A stretch of 64,000 bases of DNA. It comes from Aureliella helgolandensis. Lineage in GTDB: Bacteria > Planctomycetota > Planctomycetia > Pirellulales > Pirellulaceae. The stretch spans positions 4,774,001-4,838,000 of the forward strand of contig NZ_CP036298.1 of NCBI RefSeq assembly GCF_007752135.1, given 5' to 3'. Positions 16,386 through 24,033 of the stretch are shown here, piece after piece (the first letter of the stretch is position 1; each line of letters begins with the position of its first letter). The notes below the pieces were generated by a model that made no database searches, was not told the DNA's origin, and saw only the letters and a list, made by a program, of their open reading frames with translations. The translations under genes were made by a program, and so were the position numbers.

Positions 16386-16393
16386 CCACCCGA

Positions 16394-16685
16394 CTTTCGT
16401 TATAGCTAATGCCAGCATTCGCAGCAGACGCCGCAATGCAAGCAAGGCCGCGTGACCGGGGAAGGTGGGTGGCACCTTCCAACCGCGGCTATATGTGGGT
16501 GGCACCTTTTGCGATGGGTTGAAATTTGCGGGAGTGAAATGTGGGTGGCACCTTTCACGGTTATAGCTAATGCCAGCATTCGCGGCAGGCGCCGCAATGC
16601 AAGCAAAGTGGCGAGACCGGGAAGGTGGGTGGCAACTTCCAACCGCGGCTATATGTGGGTGGCACCTTTTGCGGTGGGTTGACGA
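16394..16685. repeat. Tandem ~166-bp duplication with GTGGGTGGCACCTT repeats
   Basis: The segment starting TTATAGCTAATGCCAGCATT occurs twice (near 16400 and 16560), each followed by GCCGCAATGCAAGCAA and two GTGGGTGGCAMCTTY motifs; a fifth motif lies between. The motif is the complement of AGGTGCCACCCAC at the left end of the IS4 relic, so the repeats may derive from IS ends. No gene is apparent from 16386 to 16905. Confidence 0.7.
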
Positions 16686-16905
16686 GCCAGGAGTGGCACT
16701 AGGGGGGAAGGGGAATGGGGAGGGCGACGATCCTGCAGCGGCGCAGAATCTGTGTTGGAAAAGCTAATGTCGGATTCGTGCACCGCCGAACTTCGGCAAT
16801 GCAGCAGGGAACGCCAACTCCACTCGCGTTGCGAAAAACTGGCTTCCCTGACTGGCAGGGAGTGGGGTAAGCTAGTAGCAAGGCCGCTTCCCTTTGAACT
16901 CAACG

Positions 16906-17673
16906 ATGCTAGCTTGCATGGGCTCCACTCCGATCAAAAACACTGAAACGCCATCCCCAACAGTTCTGTACGAAGACAACCACTTGTTGGTAATCAATAA
17001 GCCAGCGGGTCTAGCGACCATGGGGACGGAGCCTCAAATCCCTACCGCGGCTCGCTGGGCAGCGGATTATTTGAAGCGCAAGTACCACAAGCCAGGCAAC
17101 GTCTTTGTAGGGATTGTCAGCCGAGTTGACCGCTTGGCTTCGGGAGTGCTCCCGCTGGCGCGGACGAGCAAATGTGCCAGCCGCCTTTCCGAACAAATCC
17201 GCAACCGCGAACCGAGCAAACGTTATCTCGCCTACGTTGACGGCAAAATCGCCTCAGCGTCTGACTCAAAATGGACCACCTTGAGACATCACGTCCGCAA
17301 GAACGAATCTCGCCAGCGCATGGAAGTCGTTCAGCCTTCTACCCGCGATGCGCAACTGGCGGAATTGCATTATCGCTGCTTAGCGAGATCCCCCAATGGT
17401 TCTCTCATCGAAGTGGATTTGATCACCGGCCGCAAGCACCAAATTCGCCTGCAGTTCTCCGAATTGGGCCACCCAATCGTCGGTGATGCCAAATACGGCT
17501 CGCAGCGCAAATTCGGTCCAGGCATTGCGCTTCACTGCTGGGAATTGCGCATCGCCCATCCCACGCGTGGTGAAACGCTGACATTTTCAGCCAAGCCGCA
17601 AGGGCCCTGGCAGCAACTGCCGCGGGCCGTCCATGAGGCATTGCCAAGGAGTCCGACCGGGGATGGCAGTTAA
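16906..17673 (+). CDS. RluA-family pseudouridine synthase-like protein
   Basis: The product has about 255 residues; ATG 16906, 16894 and 16918 are all possible. The fold signature is present: VLYEDNHLLVINKPAGLATM at the N-terminus, a catalytic-Asp segment VSRVDRLASGVL (~residue 75), KRYLAYVDG, and a C-terminal LITGRKHQIRLQFSELGHPIVGD. The family consensus around the Asp is H-R-L-D-x-x-T-S-G, so His is Ser here and Leu is Val while Asp is retained. It likely modifies rRNA or tRNA uridine; the target cannot be told. There is no N-terminal S4 domain. The 3' end overlaps the next gene by 11 bases. Confidence 0.88.
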   Translation: MLACMGSTPIKNTETPSPTVLYEDNHLLVINKPAGLATMGTEPQIPTAARWAADYLKRKYHKPGNVFVGIVSRVDRLASGVLPLARTSKCASRLSEQIRNREPSKRYLAYVDGKIASASDSKWTTLRHHVRKNESRQRMEVVQPSTRDAQLAELHYRCLARSPNGSLIEVDLITGRKHQIRLQFSELGHPIVGDAKYGSQRKFGPGIALHCWELRIAHPTRGETLTFSAKPQGPWQQLPRAVHEALPRSPTGDGS

Positions 17674-18166
17674 TCGACATGGGGTTGAGCGGATCGTGTC
17701 GGGCGGACAGACGGGAGTAGACCGAGGTGCACTCGACGCCGCCATCGCACTCGGCATTCCTCACGGGGGTTGGTGCCCGCGGGGCAGGGGAGCCGAAGAT
17801 GGTGTGATTGCCGATAAGTATCAATTGCAAGAACACGCCTCCCGCGATTATGCGGAGCGGACGCGGCAAAACGTGATCGATTCTGACGGCACGCTCATCC
17901 TCTATCGTGAGCGACTCCAGGGAGGAACCCTGCTGACCCACCGATTTGCCCAACAACTCAACAAACCCTTGCTGCGGATGCGCTTAGACCGCCCAGTGCA
18001 CTACGATCGCATCGCCCTGTGGTTGCAAACGCGTTCGATCCGCGTACTGAACATTGCAGGTCCGCGCGGCAGTTCGCACAGCGGCATCGCAATGCTAGCT
18101 TTCGAAGTGATTTGCAAGCTGTTCCAATCCTCAGAGGCATTGCCTTTTTCAGCTGAAGAAAAGTGA
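17663..18166 (+). CDS. Putative molybdenum carrier protein (SLOG/MoCo-carrier-like)
   Basis: The product has 167 residues from ATG 17663, which overlaps the preceding stop. The N-terminal RIVSGGQTGVDRGALDAAI, followed by GIPHGGWCPRGRGAEDGVI, is the Rossmann-like signature of the family named putative molybdenum carrier, a relative of lysine decarboxylase-like and SLOG nucleotide-binding proteins. A later segment (NIAGPRGSSHSGI) fits the conserved C-terminal turn. The ligand is not established for the family; molybdenum cofactor or a nucleotide has been proposed. Overlap with the RluA-like gene suggests cotranscription. Confidence 0.85.
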   Translation: MAVNRHGVERIVSGGQTGVDRGALDAAIALGIPHGGWCPRGRGAEDGVIADKYQLQEHASRDYAERTRQNVIDSDGTLILYRERLQGGTLLTHRFAQQLNKPLLRMRLDRPVHYDRIALWLQTRSIRVLNIAGPRGSSHSGIAMLAFEVICKLFQSSEALPFSAEEK

Positions 18167-18280
18167 AGATTGCGTCTCTAATGCTGCTGTAACGTGTTGC
18201 TTGCTATTGGCCCGTCTGCTTGAAACCGATATCTTGAATGGTGAGAATTTGAGATTGAAGCATTGCAACCACTCTATTGG

Positions 18281-19474
18281 ATGGAAGCCAGGCAAACCAC
18301 CGTGTCGACACATGCTAACCGGCCCACGCCGAATCAACGCCCGATGAGCAACGAATGTGAATGGAAGCGGCGCGAGGAATTCTTGCTCGCCTCCTACGCC
18401 ATGTTTGCGAAGGATACGTTGGGCAGGAGGTACGACGAACCGTTGCACCCGCATCGCAGCCCGTTTCAACGGGATCGAGATCGCGTGTTGCACAGCGCCG
18501 CCTTCCGACGGTTAAGTGGCAAGATGCAGGTTTTCACCGGCGAGATGGGTGATTACCATCGCACGCGTTTGACGCACACCCACGAGGTCGCGACCGTGGC
18601 GCGCACGATCGGACGCGTGCTGCGATTGAACGAAGATTTGATCGAAGCTCTCGCACTTTTGCACGATATTGGACATCCTCCGTTCGGCCACAGTGGCGAG
18701 GATGCATTGTCGCACTGCTTGGAAGCTAAGGGAGGTTTCTCTCACAACCGCTTTGCCCTGACACTCGCCGAGCAATTAGAAACCCGCTACACCACCTATA
18801 GTGGTCTCAATCTATCGCGTGAAGTCTTAGCGGGTCAGGACTTTCGAATTACGCATGAAGGCAATACACCGCTGTTGGAAGTCCAAGTCGTGGATCTTTC
18901 TGACAGCATCGCTTACAACGCCCACGATGTCGACGACGCGCTCACCCTTGGATTAATCCGTTTTCAGCAACTGCAGGGGCTCGATCTCGTCCGCCGCGCT
19001 TTAGAGTGGGGTTCCGCCAAGGTCCACGCAGCGAGCGAGTTGGGTTTGCGGCAGGCCTTGGTACATAGTTTGATCGACGTTCAAGTCGTCGATCTCCTCG
19101 AAACGGCCGGTGAGCGGTTGCAGGCCATCGAGGGGCTGGACAGCCTTTCCGCTCGCCAGCTTGAAGTGGAGCTCGCGCAATCGCCAGTCATCGCATCCGA
19201 ACGGCAACAACTGGCGCAGTTTCTGTTTGAAAACGTGTATCGCCATCCCGATCTGGTAGCCATTCGCAAGCTCGCCGCCAAACGCGTCAGCCGACTCTTT
19301 CATGCCCTGGTCGAACGCCCTCAAATGTTGCCCGTGAGGTTCCGTGACCTCGCCCAACGCAGCAGCGTCGAAATGGCCACCGGCTATTACATTGCTGGGA
19401 TGACCGATCGCTTCTGCGATGCGCAGTATCGAAGTTTGATCGAGCTCGGCGGGACCGAAGCGGTGGATTGGTAA
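18281..19474 (+). CDS. dgt: dGTPase-like HD-domain triphosphohydrolase
   Basis: The product has about 397 residues from ATG 18281 (ATG 18344, TTG 18263 are alternatives; the conserved region starts after 18344). The family hydrolyses dNTPs to nucleoside and triphosphate. The N-terminal block HRSPFQRDRDRVLHSAAFRR and the metal centre are clear: the first His in THTHEVATVART, the HD pair in LALLHDIGHPPFGHSGE, and the second Asp in VVDLSDSIAYNAHDVDDAL. The overall length matches type-2 dGTPase-like proteins. It is probably a nucleotide-pool enzyme, substrate specificity unknown. It stands alone, with a non-coding stretch of ~95 bases upstream. Confidence 0.92.
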   Translation: MEARQTTVSTHANRPTPNQRPMSNECEWKRREEFLLASYAMFAKDTLGRRYDEPLHPHRSPFQRDRDRVLHSAAFRRLSGKMQVFTGEMGDYHRTRLTHTHEVATVARTIGRVLRLNEDLIEALALLHDIGHPPFGHSGEDALSHCLEAKGGFSHNRFALTLAEQLETRYTTYSGLNLSREVLAGQDFRITHEGNTPLLEVQVVDLSDSIAYNAHDVDDALTLGLIRFQQLQGLDLVRRALEWGSAKVHAASELGLRQALVHSLIDVQVVDLLETAGERLQAIEGLDSLSARQLEVELAQSPVIASERQQLAQFLFENVYRHPDLVAIRKLAAKRVSRLFHALVERPQMLPVRFRDLAQRSSVEMATGYYIAGMTDRFCDAQYRSLIELGGTEAVDW

Positions 19475-19791
19475 TACGCCTGACAGCGGGCCGCTGTCGC
19501 GGATACCTTCCTCCGTCTCCCCCACTACGATCCGGTAAAACAGCAGGTTGCTCGTCAACCGTATTTCCGAGCAATGCCTCAACCGACCATCGCTGCTGTC
19601 AACTTGCGGGCATCAGACTTCCTGGCTCTCGCCATGCCGCGGGGCAAGTAAGACTTCTGTAGCAGCTGTTGGTTCTCCGTCGACAACCTGAAAATTTTTC
19701 ACCGACGCGGGCAATCCAGCGTCCTCTTGCTGACAAGTCACGACGTAGGCTGAGTGGGCGGCGACTTCGGAGAGAGAAACGGTAGCGCCCG
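19475..19791. other. Intergenic stretch between convergent genes
   Basis: No gene, clear terminator or repeat was found between the convergent dGTPase-like and NhaD genes. Confidence 0.5.
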
Positions 19792-21135
19792 CTACATTTG
19801 CTGTTGAACTATCACGACGATAGCACCGCTGATATAGCCCAGCAGAGCCCAGGGCGCGACTTTTCGCAGGTACCATACGAAGTCGACATGCTCGAGTCCC
19901 ATGGCAGCGACGCCAGCGGCCGAACCGATAATCAGGCAACTTCCTCCGGTTCCTGCGCAGTACGCCAACAGCATCCAGAAGGGGTCGTTAATGGGCAGCG
20001 TGTACATTTCGATCCCTGCGGCAACCAGTGGCACATTGTCAACCACTGAGGAGACCAGTCCAATGACGACAGCCACGAGATCGCGATTGGGCAACACCGA
20101 ATCCAGCCACTCCGCGGCAGCCCGTAGGATTCCCATCGCTCCCAAGGATCCCACTGCCAGCAGAATCCCGAGGAAGAACAGAATGCTCGACATATCAACC
20201 CGCCGCAGTGCAGCCAGCACACCCGTGCTGGAGCGAGTCGCTTCATCCATCGTATGACTGACAAACTCCGAGACAATCCATAGCACTGACAGACTCAGGA
20301 GCATTCCCATGTAAGGTGGCAAATGCGTCGTGGACTTGAAGACGGGAACGGCCAGCAAACCCACGAGGCCCAATATCAAGAACAGCCATTGGTGCCAGGG
20401 TTGGATGTTCTTGTCATCCTTTGCGGTTGCGGCATCGAAGTCACCGCTAATATTGCCGCGCATTAAGAACGTTAACCCGATCAGCGGCACTAGCAAGCAC
20501 ACCAAACTACCGAGCCAGAGTTCGCTCATGACCTCTACGGTTCCAATCTTATGCTTGATCCAGAGCATGGTGGTCGTCACATCTCCAATTGGAGTCCAGG
20601 CGCCACCGGCATTGGCTGCAATAACGACGAGTCCGACGAATCGCAAGCGATCCTCACGCTGGTGCACAATTTTCTTCAGTAGCGAGACCATGACAATAGT
20701 GGTGGTCAAGTTATCGAGAACGGCAGACATAAAAAACGTCAATAAGCCGATCGTCCACAACAGCGTGCTCTTGCGTTTCGTGCGGATGCGATTGGTCACA
20801 ATAGCGAACCCCTCGTGGGCATCCACCAGTTCAACGATCGTCATAGCCCCCATCAAGAAAAAGAGGATACTGGCGATCTCGCCCGTCTGTAGGAGATGCT
20901 GATTCTCGATGGCAAAGTGCAATGGAATGTTCTGCACCTGTTCAGCGAGCGACTCTTCATTGAACCAGCCTGGAATCGCGTCCTGGGGCATGAGCGTCCC
21001 CACATTACAGACGTACAACGACCAGCATACGATACCAATGAAAAGGGCTGGTGCGGCCTTGTTGATATGCAACTTATGCTCGAGGGCAATCGCTAAGTAG
21101 CCAAGAACAAAAATGCAAAGGATCAGCGGAATCAT
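19792..21135 (-). CDS. nhaD: Na+/H+ antiporter of the NhaD type
   Basis: The product has 447 residues and about 12 hydrophobic segments spread over its full length. Family-like motifs include GEIASILFFLMGAMTIVEL, a conserved AVLDNLTTTIVM (functional Asp and Thr region), GLVVIAANAGGAWTPIGDVTT, and VVDNVPLVAAGI with AYCAGTGGSCLIIGSAAGVAA near the C-terminus. NhaD antiporters exchange Na+ or Li+ for protons in the inner membrane. That suits a marine planctomycete, though the habitat is inferred. ATG 21135 begins the hydrophobic N-terminus (IPLILCIFVLGYLAIALEHK). Single gene, no operon partner. Confidence 0.92.
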   Translation of the reverse strand: MIPLILCIFVLGYLAIALEHKLHINKAAPALFIGIVCWSLYVCNVGTLMPQDAIPGWFNEESLAEQVQNIPLHFAIENQHLLQTGEIASILFFLMGAMTIVELVDAHEGFAIVTNRIRTKRKSTLLWTIGLLTFFMSAVLDNLTTTIVMVSLLKKIVHQREDRLRFVGLVVIAANAGGAWTPIGDVTTTMLWIKHKIGTVEVMSELWLGSLVCLLVPLIGLTFLMRGNISGDFDAATAKDDKNIQPWHQWLFLILGLVGLLAVPVFKSTTHLPPYMGMLLSLSVLWIVSEFVSHTMDEATRSSTGVLAALRRVDMSSILFFLGILLAVGSLGAMGILRAAAEWLDSVLPNRDLVAVVIGLVSSVVDNVPLVAAGIEMYTLPINDPFWMLLAYCAGTGGSCLIIGSAAGVAAMGLEHVDFVWYLRKVAPWALLGYISGAIVVIVQQQM

Positions 21136-22183
21136 AGTTTTGGGGTGTTCTTCGGAGTGGAATCATTGGCAACGCGTAAAGTGTCTTCAACCGAGTTCTA
21201 CAATTGAGCAGATTTCTTAAAAGCGGCAAGCGGCCAACCGCTTCCCACCTCGTTACACCTTTCCATCCACCGCAGAAATCGCTCAGACACTCAAACGGTG
21301 AGGCGCCACCGTTCCTGCTGGCTCGCACACCGAGTGGTCGATGAGCGTCTCGGGATGGCAGCGACGCCGAGCCGAGCTCCCAAGCAGTGTGTAAACTTGT
21401 CGCGCGGACTTTGCAAAAACTGAGGACCGTTGACTGCGTGTAGTGAAGCGAAACGAGCCTGGCGCCGGCACCGGACCGACAGCCTCGGCCGTTTCCCTCC
21501 GCAGTCCGTCATAGCACGTCGCATGCCAATTGGCACAATCGCTCGAACTCCAACCGGGCGTTCCTCGGACTCAACGCAACCGTTCTTCCCGGCCGCAGAC
21601 AGCAAGGAGATCTCGTTGCCGCATGCATCAGAGACTATCGCGGGTTCACTGCGCCGATTGCACTTGTGCTGCTACTCGAGCCCGAATTCGTTGCATTCCC
21701 CAAGCCTGGTTGGACGTGCGCCTCGGAGTGAAGCAAACACCGCCGACAAGTCCACCTTGCAAACACTGGCGGGTAGCACCTCCCTACGGTTTCGCCCGAT
21801 CTGCAGCAGCTCCGTAGCGGCGTTGATCAGAATCTGGCGGCGCCGATAACTTTCTAACCATCGTACCGCCTGGTTGTACTCCGGAACCGCTCCGCCGAAC
21901 TGCAAGAAAAATTTCCCGGGGCTACCACAACGCTGCTTTTCAACTGGGATATTGGTTGTTACGACCTCAGTTCTCACCGGTCTCTGCACTTCGACGCGAG
22001 CGCCTTCGCGTCCGGTAGCATCCCTCTGCCACCGACTGGCATACAAGATGCAAGGGCAGTGGCCTACGAGATCGTCAGCCATGGAGACCGAGGCGGAATC
22101 TGTGGCGGCATTTACTTGCTTGGGAAGCTGGCCGCGTTTGATACGCAGACGATCATTCTCGAGCGACATGAGGGAACCTAGAC

Positions 22184-22375
22184 ATGTATCGTAGAAGCAG
22201 TTTTGGGTTGGCCGCGATCATCCTGGTGGTCACATTCAGTTGCAGTAGTGCGGCGAATGCGTCCGCCATACGCAGTGCAGTGGCACGTCACCAACACCCC
22301 GAGCAGGGCTTTTTTGCGCATACTTCCCACCACCCCTGCCATGTGGTGCGGCAGCGTCTTTTCTTTGGCAGGTGA
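22184..22375 (+). CDS. Possible small secreted peptide
   Basis: The 63-codon frame starts MYRRSSFGLAAIILVVTFSC and continues SSAANASA, which looks like a signal peptide with cleavage near ANASA. The remainder is His-rich (HQHPEQGFFAHTSHH) and has no known relative that I recognise. The ribosome binding site is weak. It could be chance. Confidence 0.3.
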   Translation: MYRRSSFGLAAIILVVTFSCSSAANASAIRSAVARHQHPEQGFFAHTSHHPCHVVRQRLFFGR

Positions 22376-22425
22376 CGCTCCCAAGATCGGCGTCCCAGGG
22401 GCAGGCTTCGCAGGGAAGTAGCTAG

Positions 22426-22460
22426 AGGCCACCTCCACGCTCGTTCCGCGTAGGTGGCCT
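22426..22460. terminator. Hairpin between the small ORF and the NtrC-type gene
   Basis: AGGCCACCT at 22426-22434 pairs with AGGTGGCCT at 22452-22460 (9 bp, 17-base loop). Neither side has a strong T-run; as it lies between gene ends it may still be a bidirectional terminator. Confidence 0.45.
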
Positions 22461-22473
22461 TGCCTCGGTCTGA

Positions 22474-24021
22474 CTACTCTGAATAGTTGACGACCGCATT
22501 TTGATCGACGTGGATTTGCAGACTGAGCATCTTAGCCCGCAGAGTCGTACGACTGATTCCCAGACGTCGCGACGATTCGGTCAGATTCCCGTTGGTGCAT
22601 CGCAGCGTGGCCGCAATTGCAGCACGCTCCGCCACGGCAACCACCTCTTCAAAAATGTTGTTATTGGAGTCGTTGGAAAGCTGTTGCGCAGCAAGCGCTT
22701 CGAGTGCCTCCGCTAACGCTGTCGCAGTTATGGGACGCGCGAGCTTCGAATTGTCTCCAGCGCGTCCTAGTGGACTTTCAGTGGTGGGGGGACTGGCTGG
22801 AGTGGGCTCCGCGGGCGAAAGGCTTGCGAGCCGGAATTGAGGACGGCGAATCGAATCGGGCAGAAAGGCAGGGACCAACACAGGCCCAGTCGCTTCGAGC
22901 ACGGCACGCTTGATCACGCTTTGCAGTTCGCGGATATTCCCAGGCCACTGGTAAGCGTTAAGTTGCTCCAATGCTTCGGGAGAATAGCTAGTGAGTGGCT
23001 TCTTCAGTTCATGCGAATAGCGGTAAAGAAAGTAGTCGACGAGCTCAGGCAAATCCTCCATGCGTTCGCGGAGCGGCGGCAATTCGATGGTGTAGACATT
23101 CAAACGGTAGAACAGGTCTGAGCGAAAGCTACCGTCGGCAATCGCTTTCGCGAGGTCACGATTGGTAGCGGCGATCAAGCGGGCATCGGTCTGCACAGAC
23201 TCGCTGCCGCCGACCCGTTCGAATTGTTGATCTTGGACCACACGCAAAATTTTGGTTTGCATGAGCGGGGTCATATCACCGATTTCGTCGAGAAAAAGCG
23301 TCCCTTCACTAGCCAGTTCGAACTTGCCAATACGCTTGCGATCAGCACCCGTGAAAGCTCCTTTTTCATGGCCAAACAATTCGCTCTCGAGCAGATGTTC
23401 GGGAATTGCTGCACAATTGACCGGCAAAAAACGTTGGGCGGCGCGATCGCTATATTGATAGATCGCTCGAGCGACAACTTCCTTTCCGGTACCACTTTCC
23501 CCCAAGATCAACACGGTAACGTTGCGCGACGCCACCCGTCCAATGGCCCGATAAACCTCTTGCATCGCGCGCGAGCTTCCAACAATGCAATCTCCGTGAT
23601 TACCTTGATGAGGTGTTTCCGACGGCAGAAAAGCCGGAGTTCTTGTCATGCGACTGGTTTCAGCAGCGGAGGTGACAACTTGGGTTAAATTCTCCATCTG
23701 CAGCGGTTTGAGAAGATACTCGAAAGCCCCGATGCGCATGGCTTCAATAGCGGTGGCCGCCGTACCATGTCCCGTCATGAGCACGATCGGAATCTTGGGG
23801 TCCAGACGCTGCAGTTGGGCGAGCGCTTCCAAGCCGGTACAGTCAGGCATCTGCACATCCATCAAGACCACATCAGGACGGTTGTCGCGAAATGCAGCAA
23901 GCCCCTCCGCGGCGTTCTGCGCCGTTTGCACAATGTATTCTGGCTGACTGAAGGCGCATTCGAAAACATCCAAAATCAGCGGTTCATCGTCGATGACTAA
24001 GAGCTTGGTCGTAATATCCAC
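22474..24021 (-). CDS. NtrC-family sigma-54-dependent response regulator
   Basis: The product has 515 residues. The receiver domain (1-125) has the phospho-acceptor Asp in DVVLMDVQMPD (~56) and the conserved Lys in LLKPLQ. The AAA+ domain (~145-385) has Walker A GESGTGKE, the sigma-54 contact loop GAFTGA, Walker B GTLFLDEIGD and the arginine-rich PPLRERMEDL block. A Fis-type HTH closes the protein (NLTESSRRLGISRTTLRAK). It should activate sigma-54 promoters when phosphorylated. The gene follows the hybrid kinase gene by 12 bases on the same strand, so the two form a two-component pair; the target genes are not evident here. Confidence 0.95.
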   Translation of the reverse strand: MDITTKLLVIDDEPLILDVFECAFSQPEYIVQTAQNAAEGLAAFRDNRPDVVLMDVQMPDCTGLEALAQLQRLDPKIPIVLMTGHGTAATAIEAMRIGAFEYLLKPLQMENLTQVVTSAAETSRMTRTPAFLPSETPHQGNHGDCIVGSSRAMQEVYRAIGRVASRNVTVLILGESGTGKEVVARAIYQYSDRAAQRFLPVNCAAIPEHLLESELFGHEKGAFTGADRKRIGKFELASEGTLFLDEIGDMTPLMQTKILRVVQDQQFERVGGSESVQTDARLIAATNRDLAKAIADGSFRSDLFYRLNVYTIELPPLRERMEDLPELVDYFLYRYSHELKKPLTSYSPEALEQLNAYQWPGNIRELQSVIKRAVLEATGPVLVPAFLPDSIRRPQFRLASLSPAEPTPASPPTTESPLGRAGDNSKLARPITATALAEALEALAAQQLSNDSNNNIFEEVVAVAERAAIAATLRCTNGNLTESSRRLGISRTTLRAKMLSLQIHVDQNAVVNYSE

Positions 24022-24033
24022 ACGTGTGCCTGA

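Larger units (their letters stand above)
21136..22473. other. Long stretch without a confident gene
   Basis: The best frame is 21672-22169 on the minus strand (165 codons). It begins SLENDRLRIKRGQLPKQV and has a helical-looking middle (AVRWLESYRRRQILINAATE) that faintly recalls coiled-coil or TolC-like helices. It has no good ribosome binding site, and its C-terminal third looks degraded, so it may be a decayed gene. A short + strand frame at 22184-22375 begins with a plausible signal peptide. A hairpin lies at 22426-22460. Confidence 0.4.
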
